The position numbers and the translations under genes are program-made. This document shows, piece by piece, positions 1 through 11,170 of a stretch of DNA of 64,000 bases. The stretch's first letter is position 1; the number at the start of each line of letters is the position of its first letter. The stretch is from Berberis thunbergii (Eukaryota; Streptophyta; Magnoliopsida; Ranunculales; Berberidaceae), in assembly GCA_003290165.1 (NCBI GenBank), contig QNQO01000682.1:248001-312000 (forward strand), written 5' to 3'. The notes beneath the pieces are model-generated. The model made no database searches and was not told where the DNA came from. It was given only the letters and a program-made list of their open reading frames with translations.

Positions 1-181
1 GAGTTCCTAGCTAGGCTCGGATAGGAGGCAGTGCCGAGCAAAGGAAGAAAAAACGTTGTCAAGGAGATTGAAAAATAAGCTCTTAAAGTCTTTAATGTCC
101 TCCACGAGGTCGGTCCCAAAAGGGAACAATCAAACATGTTCTGTAAGAAGACACTAACCGAGATGCGGACACCATCTCAGT

Positions 182-708
182 ATGAGGATCGACAAGTGTA
201 GCACGCACGAGTACACAACCCGATCCTATCACAAACCTGTACAAAAAGGGATCTTCAGGGGGTCTCCTCACAATGACGCCCTGATCATCTCCGTCCTTAT
301 CGCTAAGTGGGAGGTGAAGAAGGCCTTAGTGGACACTGGAAGCTCACTAAATGTCACGTTCCTCAATGCATTCCGCAACATGCAACTACCGGAGAAAGAT
401 TTAACACCCACCACCCACCACCTACCCCATGGTCTAATTTAACAGAAAGAAGTGTTTCCCTATCAGAAGATCTATCTAATGGTGTGGCAGGAGAGCCACA
501 ATTACGAAAGTACCTTGTCCAAGAGTTTATGGTGATTGACGCTTCGTCCACTTACAACATTATTTTGGGAAGGCCATGGCGTCATCATATGGAAGCAGTG
601 GTCTCCACTCTGTACCAATGCATAAAATATATATCAGACCATGCCCAAGGAACTATCCAAAGAAATAAACCAGCATCAAGAAACTACCATTATGCAGCCC
701 TGAAGTAG
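182..708 (+). pseudogene. Retropepsin (aspartic protease) remnant of Tat-A
   Basis: Processes the Gag polyprotein in the virus-like particle. The catalytic motif LVDTGSSLNV lies at about 328-357 and the C-terminal block NIILGRPW followed by an MEAVVSTL-type motif at 555-610, both typical of plant Ty3/gypsy proteases. The two halves are in different frames, with a frameshift near 420-440, so no full enzyme is made. The first ~60 residues are the linker after the Gag zinc knuckle. The sequence is collinear with the proteases at 24380-24960 and 35330-35790. Family assignment is firm; lineage (Tat) is inferred from Gag in the sister copies. Confidence 0.8.
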
Positions 709-2429
709 CTGAATTGTTGCCAACTGCACCCCAGGCCCACAAAACCAACATGTCAGACACCAGGCATAGACAAAATAGGAGAAACACTCTATGAGGGCGG
801 AGGAGCCCCAATAACCAAAGTGCAACTATTTGGAGAGCCAGAAGCTCGAGCTAGCAGCACAATCCAAACTAATAAAGATCTAAGTAACAATACTTTAGCA
901 AGGAACTGTCTGTTAGCAAGAAGTCCACTATTCATTAACTTCGTTAGCTTTAAAAAAAACTTCGCTAGAGGGACCATGCAATCCGAGCCAGGACCATTTG
1001 GGCCTTTTTCAAGGTTGGATTAACTCAGTCTCCGCTCGGAGTTAAATTATTTGTTGCTTTGATTTCATTTCTTGTTTTCCATTTTTATTCAATTTAGAAG
1101 AGTTGTTCATTCAAGACACATTCCAGAAATAAAATAGGTTTTATTGATTGCAATGAGAGCTACTACAAAGCTTGCCGACCAACTAGTACATTAGAATATA
1201 CACTATAAGTATCTAAGTCTAGTGCAAGCATTTATCCGCTGAAACAAGGGTAGAGACTCCGATCTGCTAATCTGCCTCCAAAAGAAAAGGTGGTGAAAGT
1301 GAAGCGTCTACAACAGAAGGCAAAGGAACACACTCAATTCATTGCTACATTGAATCACCCAACAAGGACGATTTGAAAGTAACAAGCAAAATACTTGAAG
1401 AAGGTTGAGAGTAATCCCTTGATTTTTTTTCTCCCTCAGTCTACCTCAAAAAGAGGAACAAAAGGAAGTGACAGAAAGCTGACGAAAACATCCCGAAATA
1501 ACGGGATCGTCAAGGTTTCACAATGCTGCCAAATAGGGACGCTTCTCAAATGTGTAATGCCTGGGGTGACGCAGAGATACCACCCCAAGAACGATACTCA
1601 CGACCTCCAATGCTCCCATCAACCATAAACTAGCTACGATAACCATCCCCCGATAACAATAAATGGATGAGAGAGTGTTTGAGCACCAAAAGATGGAAGA
1701 CATACCTTACCCATGAGAGGAAGTATGTAACTCTTCTTCGCAATGTAAGAAGATATTACAAGACCTCATGGGATCAACCTGGTGCCCACCTAGATCAGGA
1801 GGCACCACATAATAGCAAGTCATATCAAGACTCATCGGCGCAAATGTCAGAACATTCGAAGACTCCAGGGAGGGAGATCTTCCTTTAGCCTTTGGAAAAC
1901 CCAAAGCAAACTCTTTGGTAAGATGCATTTCATTAACATGCTCTACTATTCTCTTTGCATTGTTTGAACACAGAATATCCAACCTATATATAGGCGAGAT
2001 GGTTTACGAAGCCACATCAATAAGCAGTTACTTCAACATTGAATGTCGTACGGGAAATCAGAAAAATGACAGTTCCAATTGCAACTGCAGAAGTCCACAT
2101 CTTTCTAATTAATGAGCCTACAAGCAGTTCCATTAACTTGGGGGAGTAATCAATACTGAACCGTATCGCAGAATGCATCGTACCCTTGGCACGCTGATCC
2201 ATAAATATTTTTTCTAATTGAGCATTTTTACAAATGGGCCCAAGATTATGCCCTGCAAGATCCATCCTAGCACATGCAAAGAAATAAACAGCAAATGCCC
2301 TGAGCACCCACAGAATAAGAAGCGGGGTCTAAAAAGTATTATCATTAAATCCAAGGCATCAGCTCCACTATTATTTGATTGTTGTTCATTAAAGCCGGTC
2401 AATCTATTATTAGTCTGATCAACCAATCC
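709..2429. other. Non-coding spacer of Tat-A between protease and tandem repeats
   Basis: No pol domain is visible in any frame. Blocks at 1020-1075, 1140-1260 and 1740-1930 recur at 25100-25150, 25215-25340 and 25800-25985 in Tat-B, and the last also at 39230-39400 in Tat-C. The missing pol is therefore a family trait and not a private deletion. Confidence 0.6.
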
Positions 2430-3365
2430 GACACTTGAATCAGACCGTCAGGCGATCTAAGTAAGTCGGACACCCAAGTAAGGCTTACATGCCCAAAATC
2501 TTATTCTGACCAAAGCTTAGTCAGTTTCGACTGATTAATAGCTTCTAGTTCGCTCTAACACCTAGCCCGCCAAAAACAAAGGACGATGGGTTAAAAAGTG
2601 AGAGCTTAGTCAGCGATCTTAATACCTGACCACGATGGTTTGCCAAGGACCATTGTCCAACTATAGATAATGGTCGCCAAACCTAACCAAAGCTTAGTCG
2701 GTTTCAACCTATGACGATAGCTTCAGGTGCGCTCTAACGCCTAGTCCGTTAAATTAAACGGGTGTCAACGATTTAGAGAGTGACAACTTAGTCAACACTC
2801 TAATGCCTGATTGAGATGAATTGCCAGGGTTCATTGTCAAAACATGGGCAATAGTGACCAAACCCGACAAAAGCTTAGTCGGTGTCAACCGACGATGATG
2901 GCTTCTGGTATGCTTGAAGCCTAGTCTGCAAATAACAGATTTTGAAAGCTTAGAAAGTGGAAGTCTAGTCAGCACTCTCTACGCCTGATTAAGATGGCTT
3001 GCCAGGGATCACTACTTGTACGTAAACAATGATCACCGAACTCCGACCAAAGCTTAGTTAGTGGTCGCTGATGACGATGGTTTTGGTCTGCTCGAAGCCT
3101 AGTACGTTGTGCGTGAATTACAACGGCATAGAAAGTGGGAGCTTAATCAGTGTTCATGTAGCATGGTGAAGACGGCTTGCTCGGATCATTGGCCAACTAC
3201 AGACAATGATCGCCAAACCTCGCCAAAATTTAGTCAGAACGACTGACGATGATAACTTCTGGCTCACTCCAATTCCTAGTCTACCACGAACGGATCAAGA
3301 TGGGTTGGAAAGTGGGAGTCAAGTCAGTGCCCTCAACGCCTGATCAAGATGGCTTGCCAGGGAAT
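2430..3365. repeat. ~180-bp tandem repeats, about five units
   Basis: The motif 'gcttagtc' followed by a variable tract and 'gacgatgatgg' or 'gacgatagcttc' starts units near 2514, 2693, 2874, 3052 and 3230, a spacing of 178-181 bp. Each unit also has 'agaaagtgggag' and 'ggcttgccaggg' boxes. It lies in the 3' untranslated zone of the element, a place where Tat/Ogre-type elements are known to carry tandem repeats. Confidence 0.8.
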
Positions 3366-3800
3366 GCCATGGTTTCCGAAACCCATTCTCGGTTTATTCA
3401 TTTATAACTAGTAATAACAACCCTGTCCAATTAAGCTTATTCTACGAATAGCAAGTAAAGAAGAGCCAAATGTCCGGTCAGAGTTCTAAAAACTTGACCC
3501 ACAAGATTTTCAAGGACTATAGTCATCCACAATGGTGCACGTGCTGGGACCACAATTTGACTAATTTACTTATAACAGCATTTGTTGGTTCCACAAACAG
3601 CCAAGCCACCAGACAGAGGGTGTTTTACACTCCTCGGTCTATGAAAAGGAGTCTGATCAGAATTGCACAAACTTTTGCAGCACAAAAAGTCAAAACTCTC
3701 AACAATGGATCAATCATAAAACTTCCTAGCCTAGCAAGGCTTCTCGTCTAACAATTAATGTTGAAATAAGACAGAGCAGGTAAGAGGAAAACGCAAAGGA
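3366..3800. other. Non-coding stretch between tandem repeats and antisense ORF of Tat-A
   Basis: AT-balanced sequence without a supported gene. The block 3590-3760, ending in 'ctaacaattaatg', recurs at 27390-27550 in Tat-B. Confidence 0.4.
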
Positions 3801-3808
3801 AAAAAATT

Positions 3809-5079
3809 GTGCAAAGTACTATTCATTTGCAAACCGAAAAGAAAATACAATATTCACCCCTCATTAGGAGGAGAGTCAGATACAACAGAACCAGACTTAG
3901 TAGAGGAAGAAGCAAAAGACATATTTGTAGGTGTTCCTCTCAGTCCCCCTCATCAAGGTCGCCTTCTTCTTCAGACGAATCGAAGAAATCACAATTGGGA
4001 TGTTCCTCCTTCATCAGATGCAACAACTCTAGCATTCCATGCACAACTCTTCCGAACTCAAACGTGCATTGGGACTTGAGAAGCTTTGACTCGCGCTCTC
4101 TTATTTTAGTGAGCTCTCGCTCCAGCTATTCCAGTTCACCCGATAGCATATTAGTCTTGGATTGTTCGACACCCAGCTTATCATTGACAATATTAAGCTC
4201 ATTTTGTGCTGAAAGGCACTGTTATTTAGCGATTCGAGCACTCTTGGCATTGAAATCAATGTCGGCCTCCAACTGCTGACATCAACATTCCATTTGGACT
4301 CCTCGATCTCCTCGACATGCAGAGCCTGTACTTCAACCTGCACTCCAGCCACAGTTTCACAGGCAAGCTGCAAAGTCACGATGAAAATTTTCTATTCATT
4401 CTCGAACCGATCCCTCGCAGACACTACCCACACCAAGTCAGACTCAAATGCCTCCAAGTGAACCTTCTGAGCCTCCGACTTAGTGGACCAAGACTCCTCT
4501 TCAGTATTCGAGAAAGCTTCAAGTTGGTTCTTCAACTACTCAATCTCGTAGAAAGTGTCAAAGTATGATTCTACAAGTTTGCAACTCTCTCACGAGCTGC
4601 CTCAATTTCAATTCTAGCTGCGACCACTTGATTCAGGTATAACAAGCTCGCTAGTTAATCATTCCACCTATTGATATGCTTCTTCAAAGCATAAAAGATG
4701 TCAACCTCCTAATGCCAAGCTTGGTTGTTCATCATTACTACGTCTGGAGCAAATAGACTGATCCGGGAATTCGAATAAAGATCATTTAGAACCGAAATCA
4801 CCTCAGCACCACCCTTGGTCGTCTTCACTGCATCAGGCCCTCATCAATAGCTTTCCCTTAGCCCGCAACAATCGGCTCTTTTTCAAGGGAGTTATTCCTT
4901 GGACCTGTCGTTAATTCAATATGGGGACGGGAACGAAATGGAGCATAGTACAGGCGATTAGAATTGGACCCTTCACCAAGGCGTCGATGATCAGACAACT
5001 CTTTAACAGGTTCGTGATCAAGATAAAGGCGGAGCTCAAAGTCCGTCATTGAAAATGGACGACCATCTAAAGCTTCCAT
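3809..5079 (-). pseudogene. Antisense ORF remnant of Tat-A (coiled-coil part and upstream acidic region)
   Basis: Read on the minus strand, 4600-3809 gives a heptad-like, E/K/L-rich frame (for example LERELTKIREREST near 4120-4080) broken by stops. A 73-residue open stretch lies at 5079-4858. Position, strand and coiled-coil character match the better-preserved antisense ORF of Tat-C (41456-43908). Plant Tat elements such as Grande are known to carry antisense ORFs before the 3' LTR. No intact product is possible here; function is unknown. Confidence 0.5.
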
Positions 5080-5089
5080 GCTTGCTTAC

Positions 5090-5373
5090 AACAACATTTT
5101 ATTCAAAAACTCCGCCTACTTGGTGCTCAGTTTGGTCAAATCCACAACGCCAAACATTTGCAAACACACCTTCGGGCACCTAGACCGAAGACACGCCAAG
5201 CCCAAAGGCATAGGTCTTAGGGTTTTGCCCAAGACCATAAGGCCCAAACAGTGAATCTTGGAATTGTCACCAGCCCGAAATCCATTCGCACTAAATCAAC
5301 TCTAGCCCAATCAAGCATTGCGTCCTAAACAGAGCCAAGTGTCGAAGAACTTGGCCATGCATAGGTAAGATCT
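5090..5373 (+). repeat. Probable U3 half of Tat-A 3' LTR, left of CACTA-1
   Basis: Sequence between the antisense ORF and the CACTA-1 insertion. It has tracts rich in 'gccc' and 'ggccca' like the LTR of Tat-B, but no clear TG start, so the left limit is approximate. Confidence 0.4.
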
Positions 5374-5520
5374 CACTACACCAAAAATGGCCATTAGCAA
5401 CGGTTTTAAACCGTGGGGGTAACCGATGGCCACGGCTAAGAGGCGTAGGCTGTAGAGGCGTCGCGAAATCATCTGTGACAGATATAAACCGTGGCTAGTA
5501 AAAAAAAAAAAAAAAAATTC
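5374..5520. repeat. CACTA-1 left TIR and subterminal repeats
   Basis: TIR at 5374-5398, then copies of the 'aaaccgtgg' and 'gccacggc' motifs in both orientations up to an A-tract at 5500-5517. Such arrays are where the TnpA-type protein binds in characterised EnSpm elements. Confidence 0.8.
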
Positions 5521-5741
5521 TGTCAAATGACTTTTATTACTTCTTATAGATAAGTATAATTCATTACGTGCATCAATTCTTGCATCAGGTAAGTAAAATT
5601 TAATATGACTTTTTATTAAATTTAAAAACAACATTTACAACCTCTGATCAGCAAATTCCAGCAATTCATTACAGTAGCAACATTTACAATTCATTACAGC
5701 ACGTGCATCAATTCAGATCATTCAGAACCTCTAATCAACAA

Positions 5742-5852
5742 ATTCCAGCAATTGCTTTTTCAGCAAATTCAATAATGCGCCCTTCTTCGTCAATTTTCAT
5801 CAGACCAAATGCAATGGCACGTTGTTCATCCATTGGCAGCACAACAACAGTG
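5742..5852 (-). pseudogene. APS1: Captured fragment: ADP-glucose pyrophosphorylase small subunit
   Basis: The minus strand encodes [18 protein letters not shown] followed by [11 protein letters not shown], essentially the conserved internal block of plant AGPase small subunits (usually [29 protein letters not shown]). The full enzyme makes ADP-glucose for starch synthesis in plastids. Only ~36 codons, less than a tenth of the protein, are present, with no start. This is the captured piece nearest the left terminus. Identification is from memory of the motif and is strong for the family. Confidence 0.75.
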
Positions 5853-6769
5853 TTGTTCATCCATACCATCCCATGCTATGGATTTTGCAAGACCCTACAT
5901 TACCTGTACAAAAAGAGGTAAGGTAAATAGCTTAAGAATGTTATGGTGTTTAACTCGGATAAAACTTAAGAATGCTCGAAAAACACACAAAGAAAAAGAA
6001 GAAACTATTAGTACTTACCGAGGTTGCAACAACTTGTTCAGTCTGGATGTTTAAAAAAATGAGTGGAGCACCGAATGAAACTACGGAAGAGAACCAGGCC
6101 ATGGACCTCGCTGTGGTTGACCCAACATTGTATTCCCCTACCAGTGGCATAAACAGTAGATTGAGCAAATTTTGCACATTGTGTGGCCAATCATGCTGCA
6201 GACTTGGCATTATTTCTGTTAATCAATCACAATCAGATGTATAAGTCCTGCATTTTAGTTTCAAGCCAAAATGACAAAAACATCTATACGTCCTGCTTAA
6301 ATGTTCAGGTTCATTAGAAAAATTTTGATCAATAAAACAAGAATACTCTTGTATAATGTGGTTATTTAAGTACCAGTAAAGACCATCTAACTTGAACCAA
6401 GGTTTGAAAAAACGAGGGAGGCGTAGGTCTCAAAATGGGCCTCAAGGTGAAACACTAACATTAAAATGCAATATGAGGTGCTCATTAGTCGAATGCATTA
6501 CAAATTATGTGCTTTTTTTTTACAGAAATTCCTATCAAGTAAATTGAGAAGGATTATTCAATAAACCAAAAGGTTCCTCCAGAACGACAACCCTAAATTT
6601 TTAGTAAAAGCTATAACCTGAAAATGGCTTAGAATTAGGAAATCTAACACAAAAACATCTTTCAGACACTGCTAATACGGTGCCCAATCAAAATTCTGCA
6701 AAAACCAAGCACAAGACAGCCTTACAAGCCTAGGAAAAGAAAAACCCATACAAACGAAAAATCCACCTG
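5853..6769. other. CACTA-1 interior, nothing identified
   Basis: An 86-codon minus-strand open stretch (6210-5950) has no family I recognise. The rest is AT-rich filler with short A/T runs. Confidence 0.3.
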
Positions 6770-7205
6770 CTCGACGTGCAGCCTCGCTCCTGCAGCACCA
6801 ACGACACCGTGCAAACAACGACATGCACTAGCAGCTTCTTGCTCGACGCGTCTCCTTGCTCCTGCGGTGCCAAGGGCACCGTGCAAAACAGGGGAGAACC
6901 CATGCTGAAAGCTCCTATCATCTTCTATGTGCTCAGTGCACATGCAGTCCAGCCAGCCTCGCAAATGGAAACTGACAGAAACCAGGCTGAGTGCACCTCG
7001 TTCCTGCGCGCATTATGATCCTCGCAGCTGAATCACCTACACCACCCCTGTAAGCCAAACAGAACCACAAAGCAGAGCCGTTTCGGAGCCTGTTTTCGAG
7101 CAGCAGTGACCCATCTGATTGCAACACAAGACTGCCCAGCCAGCCAGCAGGGGCAGCTGGCTGGGCAAACACGAGGATGAAGGTCATCTCCCTAATCACA
7201 TGCAA
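6770..7205. other. GC-rich island in CACTA-1 with an internal duplication
   Basis: Base composition jumps well above the AT-rich surroundings. 'gctcgacgtgcagcctcgctcctgc' near 6771 and a diverged copy near 6842 ('gctcgacgcgtctccttgctcctgc') form a tandem duplication of about 70 bp, both followed by 'caccgtgcaaa'. The abrupt composition suggests another acquired piece. No protein family was recognised on either strand. Confidence 0.4.
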
Positions 7206-7285
7206 GAAATGACAAAAGAACTAGATACCCACACAATTATTTTGCACAAAAAGAGATGCAACAATCAATCGTAGAAACAACAAAC

Positions 7286-7654
7286 CTGATGACCAGAAAA
7301 GGTTTTAATAGGGTTTTTTTCTCCAATCTTACAAACGAAGATATTGGTGTCCGTTGAGCATGTGGCAAATGAAGCATTATTTCGCCAATCAACATCAAGA
7401 GTTGGAGCTGCAATAATATAGGTTATATTAACTTATACAAGCAAAAGTGACTCCGTCCAACACAAACAGTAAAATCCAAAAATAAAGTAACATACCTGAG
7501 TGGAATTCAAATTGTTGCTTGCACTCCTCTTTCTTCACATCCCACACTATCGCAGTTTTATCCACACTGCCACTAAGAAGATAATCACCCTTTTTGTTCC
7601 ACTTAAGAGAGAAGATCGGTCCTTTATGTTTGTTTAAAGTATTCCTGAGTTCAC
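7286..7654 (-). pseudogene. HOS15: Captured fragment: HOS15/TBL1-like WD40 repeat protein, two exons
   Basis: The source protein is a nuclear WD40 co-repressor subunit. Exon 7654-7496 encodes HKGPIFSLKWNKKGDYLL, then SGSVDKTAIVWD and KQQFEFHS. Exon 7407-7286 continues in phase with [25 protein letters not shown] and KTFSGHQ. The intron 7495-7408 begins GTATG and ends TTGCAG, and the second exon ends at a GT donor. About 93 codons are open with no stop or frameshift. This covers roughly two of the WD repeats of a ~600-residue protein; the N-terminal LisH part and the last blades are absent. Confidence 0.82.
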
Positions 7655-7962
7655 CTAGTTGAGAGAAAATTAATCACCCAAAATCAGTGCTGCGATATTC
7701 AAAGTGAAAACTAGTCGTGAATTTCACACAACCCATGAATCATAGTTTAGGAGAAATAAAGGACATATTTATCAGATATTGTTGTATACATAATCATAGA
7801 AACAAACCAACTAAAATGTGAACATGTTCCAAACAAAAACAGTAAATTTTTTTCTGAATCCTACCAAAAATTCTGCTTCGATGGTACATTTGTGGGAGTT
7901 TACGCACAAAACAGTTTTCAAGAAGACTAGTAAACAAAACAACAGTACAGAGATTAATGACA

Positions 7963-8361
7963 TTACTCTTCCATGGCACAGTTCTCTTGTGCTGCTGGTT
8001 GAGAAACCTGGACTTTGATCTTTCGAGGAAGGGCAAGAGAAGGGTCCTCTCGCATTGCAATAGGAGCTTTGACCAAGTGGATGTTATTATCCAACTCCTT
8101 TCTTGCCTTGGCAATCTTCTTGTTTTTGTTCCATTGTTTAATTTTCAAAATTTTGTTAGAAACGATAAACAATTGAACTATACCGACTAAGCAAATATCA
8201 AATGGGAGAAAACAGAACATGTTTCCAATGTGAGCAGCCTCTCTAGCCACTCTTAACTTTGTCAATCTTCTTGATGGCCTTCAATGTGCATGTTCTCCGT
8301 GAGATTCCTGTCATATCTCTCTGGGTCTGTTTTGTTTTCTCTCAAACTCGAAGGTTGAATC
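7963..8361 (-). pseudogene. RLP24: Captured fragment: ribosome biogenesis protein RLP24 (L24e-like), 3' end
   Basis: The source protein is a 60S pre-ribosome assembly factor. Minus strand 8361-8223 encodes blocks resembling FEFERKQNRP, ERYDRNLTEN and KAIKKIDK, then LRVAREAAHI, in shifting frames (at least two indels). After an intron-like gap, 8130-7963 encodes KARKELDNNIHLVKAP, EDPSLALP, KIKVQVSQ and a terminal ENCAMEE followed by TAA. The natural C-terminus and stop are kept, the N-terminal zinc region is missing. Assignment rests on several motifs in the right order. Confidence 0.75.
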
Positions 8362-9618
8362 CTAGCAGAAGACAAAGTCATAAAAAAAATCTCACACATT
8401 CAAAGTTGGTTGCTGTGAATGACATATTGCTCTCCCTTTGAGATTCCATAAATTGGTAAGTCAAAATAGTTGTATCTATTATCAGAAAACAAGATGTCAA
8501 ATGCTTGTACCTTCCATCGCAACAATAGTAATATTTCGCTAAAGAATAAAATATACTTTTAGAGCCAAAACGTGGAAGAAGATGCACACTAAACCTGAAA
8601 AGACGATAATAATAATTAAAATAAAATTGTGTGTGCGTGTCAATATGTTTGGTCCAAAACATGGAGGATGAATTTGTTAGAAGTTGTATTTCTTCATATT
8701 TAGTAGTTTTCATAATTAATTAAAAAAAAGGCAACAGAGAGATTTACTTTATATAGCAAGATTTAATTAAGGATGGAACAAGGATTCCCTCTCCCTTATT
8801 TATGAATGAGATTTGAATATTTAGGAACAAATGTCACTCAAAAAAGAGAAATAGGTAATTGGATAAGGTAGCTAGCTTTCTTCTTTGTGATAAACTACTT
8901 AATTCTCATGGCTATGGTGCCCACTAAATTTTCATTAATGCATACCATATCTCCAAGTTACAACTTACTTTCTTAATCAGTTTCAGATTTTCAGGTATGC
9001 CATGTTCAATTTGAATTTTGAATGTGTGCCCACATCACATGATAAACATAAACTAATGATGCTTGTACAACAAGAAAAATAGTAAGAAATGAGTATTTTC
9101 CTTTTATTAGCAAAACATAGCAAATTGAAGCACGTGTTAACAAACCACACATGCTTCAACAAGGAAGGTGTACTATTACAGAGCTTGATGTAAGTACGAG
9201 ACAACGACACACCAAAAAAGCAACAGGTCAGACCTTCTTGCAATTTGAAAGTAAAACTATGTTTCAATCCCCCTAACAATTAAGTCACATATTCCAACCA
9301 GATGTTGGCTTCTAAGCGTGGTCTTTGGTGTAACCCTCACAAAGAAGGCTTTGTGGCATAGGGTGGGTGGAGGACAGGTACTTGTTCTTAAAATAAAAAT
9401 GATTTAACATGAAAAATCAAATATGGCTATGTAATTGATGATCCTCAGAATATCCTAGTTCTTAAAATAAACATGATTTAACATGGAGAATCAATTATGG
9501 CTATTTACAAAGAATTACATACACAAAGAAAACAGTGATAATCGGATCAAATCAGGAAGAGCATATATATAAATTTTAACAGTTTTAGAAATGGGAGTGA
9601 GTTAAGTGTGTAGCAGAC
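8362..9618. other. CACTA-1 interior, AT-rich, no gene recognised
   Basis: No supported coding segment. A tandem duplication of ~78 bp lies at 9385-9505 ('tcttaaaataaaaatgattt' and a near copy). The string 'tcaaatatggctatgtaatt' in it recurs at 11283. Confidence 0.35.
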
Positions 9619-9837
9619 CTTGAAGAGTTCAGAGGGACGGAAGCCACCCATCCACAGGAAACAGTGCTCAGCTGGAGTTATCCACATACCGGTGATGATA
9701 TGGAAGATGTCGGACTTTGCTGCAATGCCATTAAGACGGAATATCTCATCGTAACGGGCTAAATGTCCATCAAGTATCAATCTGAGATCACCATCAGATA
9801 GGTGTGCTTGTAATGCTGTCCGGAGCTCTGAATATCA
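9619..9837 (-). pseudogene. Captured fragment: TGA-type bZIP transcription factor, DOG1-domain exon
   Basis: Open for all 73 codons: LRTALQAHLSDGDLRLILDG, ARYDEIFRLNGIAAKSDIFH, GMWITPAEHCFLWMGGFRPS. This is the DOG1/TGA C-terminal domain of group D bZIP factors (TGA/PAN type), nuclear regulators of defence and flower development. The segment is a clean exon: AG acceptor before 9837 and GT donor after 9619. The basic region and leucine zipper are absent. The exact TGA clade cannot be set without a search. Confidence 0.85.
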
Positions 9838-10315
9838 AATACAAATGGAATGTGAGGGACTTACAGCTCTGATTGCTTGTTGCAACATTTCAAAGCTGAA
9901 AATTTTACAAACTCCAAATTTACTGAGGTATTTTCAAATTGCATACTTACCAAACAATTTGCAAATTGCCATCATACCAACTTGCAAGCACCTCCTGCCA
10001 AGCCATTATAAAACGCAAACCGCTCAATTTCCAGCAAAAAACTTGACCAATCAGCAAATGAAAACTCACATAACAGCATCCATATCCCTCCACACAACAA
10101 GCTGAAAACAGGGCAGAGCAGAGCACCCTGTCCAGCTCGCTGCAAAGATAGCAGAGCGCTCCATTTCCAGTTGAACGCTCCATTGTTTTCTTGTTTACAT
10201 GTAGCGTAGATCAATGTAAGATGATTAAGAAACAAGTGTGAATGTATTGGGATTCCAAATTAGTTTTGAAAACAAGTTATATAATGTGAATGGAGCTATG
10301 ATCACCTTGCTGCTG
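9838..10315. other. CACTA-1 interior, nothing identified
   Basis: Overlapping short open frames on both strands at 9845-10235 show no recognisable motif. Confidence 0.3.
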
Positions 10316-10440
10316 GTTCATCGTCTCATGATGATTAGCTGAAGAAACTAATGGAGAAGGAGCACCACTACCACTACCGCTGCCTTGCATAGTCGTCGTT
10401 GGTGGTGGTGAGATCTGAAGCATCCTGGTGAAGATTTTCT
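10316..10440 (-). pseudogene. Unidentified exon-like segment (Ser/Gly-rich N-terminus)
   Basis: Minus strand reads MQGSGSGSGAPSPLVSS, then HHETMNQQQ, and stops at a CAAG/GTGATC donor at 10316. It looks like the first coding exon of an unrelated gene with a CACC-rich leader upstream. I do not recognise the protein. It lies between the TGA and beta-glucosidase pieces and has the same orientation. Confidence 0.35.
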
Positions 10441-10525
10441 GCCATATTGTCTAGACAAGCAATTCAAACATTTACTTAATTTTTTCGAAAACTTGGCTAA
10501 GAAGAAGATGAACATAAAAACTTAC

Positions 10526-10876
10526 CATGGAACATTGAAAGCCAAAGCTTTATTGACAGCAGCGTTATCCATTGCATTGTCGTTAAGTGGTTCGTACATC
10601 ATTGCATACACCACGATCCCAATCTGACCCTTTTGTTCGACCTGCATTCAATTGAAATGAAAATATACCTTGATACATTTGAAAAACTAGTTAAACCAAA
10701 TGCAACTTTGGTTTGAAAGGTTTCAAGTAATTACCTGATAATGCTTCTTGTAGATGTCAATTGCAGTCACAATGTTCAAATTGCAATCACCGACCAAGCA
10801 CAAGCCGGCAACTTGTATACACGTACCAGCTAGTGCAACTCATAGCCAAGAGCATTGGAGATCATAATATCTTCCC
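10526..10876 (-). pseudogene. Captured fragment: GH1 beta-glucosidase, two exons
   Basis: Exon 10641-10526 encodes EQKGQIGIVVYAMMYEPL, then NKALAFNV. This fits the GH1 block (KQGGxIGIVxxTMMYEPL..NRALAFNVAW) that precedes the DPLxxGDYP motif. It is bounded by TGCAG and GTAAGT. The upstream segment 10876-10736 ends IVTAIDIYKKHYQ, as GH1 exons do before this block, but its first two thirds do not read cleanly as GH1 and contain stops. Neither catalytic glutamate block is present. The family call is moderate. Confidence 0.6.
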
Positions 10877-11059
10877 CTGCAACTAGAAAAGGAACAATTA
10901 TGAAAGAATGATTTTTCTCTACATAATTTGAAATTTTTATCTGAAAAATAGTTAGAAAATTCATATACTGTTTTTTTCAAATCAATGATCAGCATACTAA
11001 CCTATGGAAGATCAATAGTTAGAAAAATAGTTAGCTTTTGCAGCTCAGGAAGATCACCA

Positions 11060-11170
11060 CACCAGGCAGGATTTGCAGCAGCAAGAACTGCGATTCTTGC
11101 ATTGAGAGAAGCAGTTATTCCAGCCTTAGCAACACAAACAGTTTCACTTATAAATTCCAAAATCCTTCCA
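11060..11170 (-). pseudogene. MCM7: Captured fragment: MCM7-like replicative helicase subunit
   Basis: The minus strand reads [20 protein letters not shown] followed by NPAW. This is the AAA+ segment of MCM proteins (sensor-1 region, AAANP). The run into NPAW is closest to MCM7 as I remember it. The intact protein is part of the MCM2-7 DNA helicase in the nucleus. After NPAW the frame diverges abruptly (CGDLPEL), so a breakpoint lies near 11060. Only ~35 codons remain; Walker A and B motifs are outside the fragment. Confidence 0.75.
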
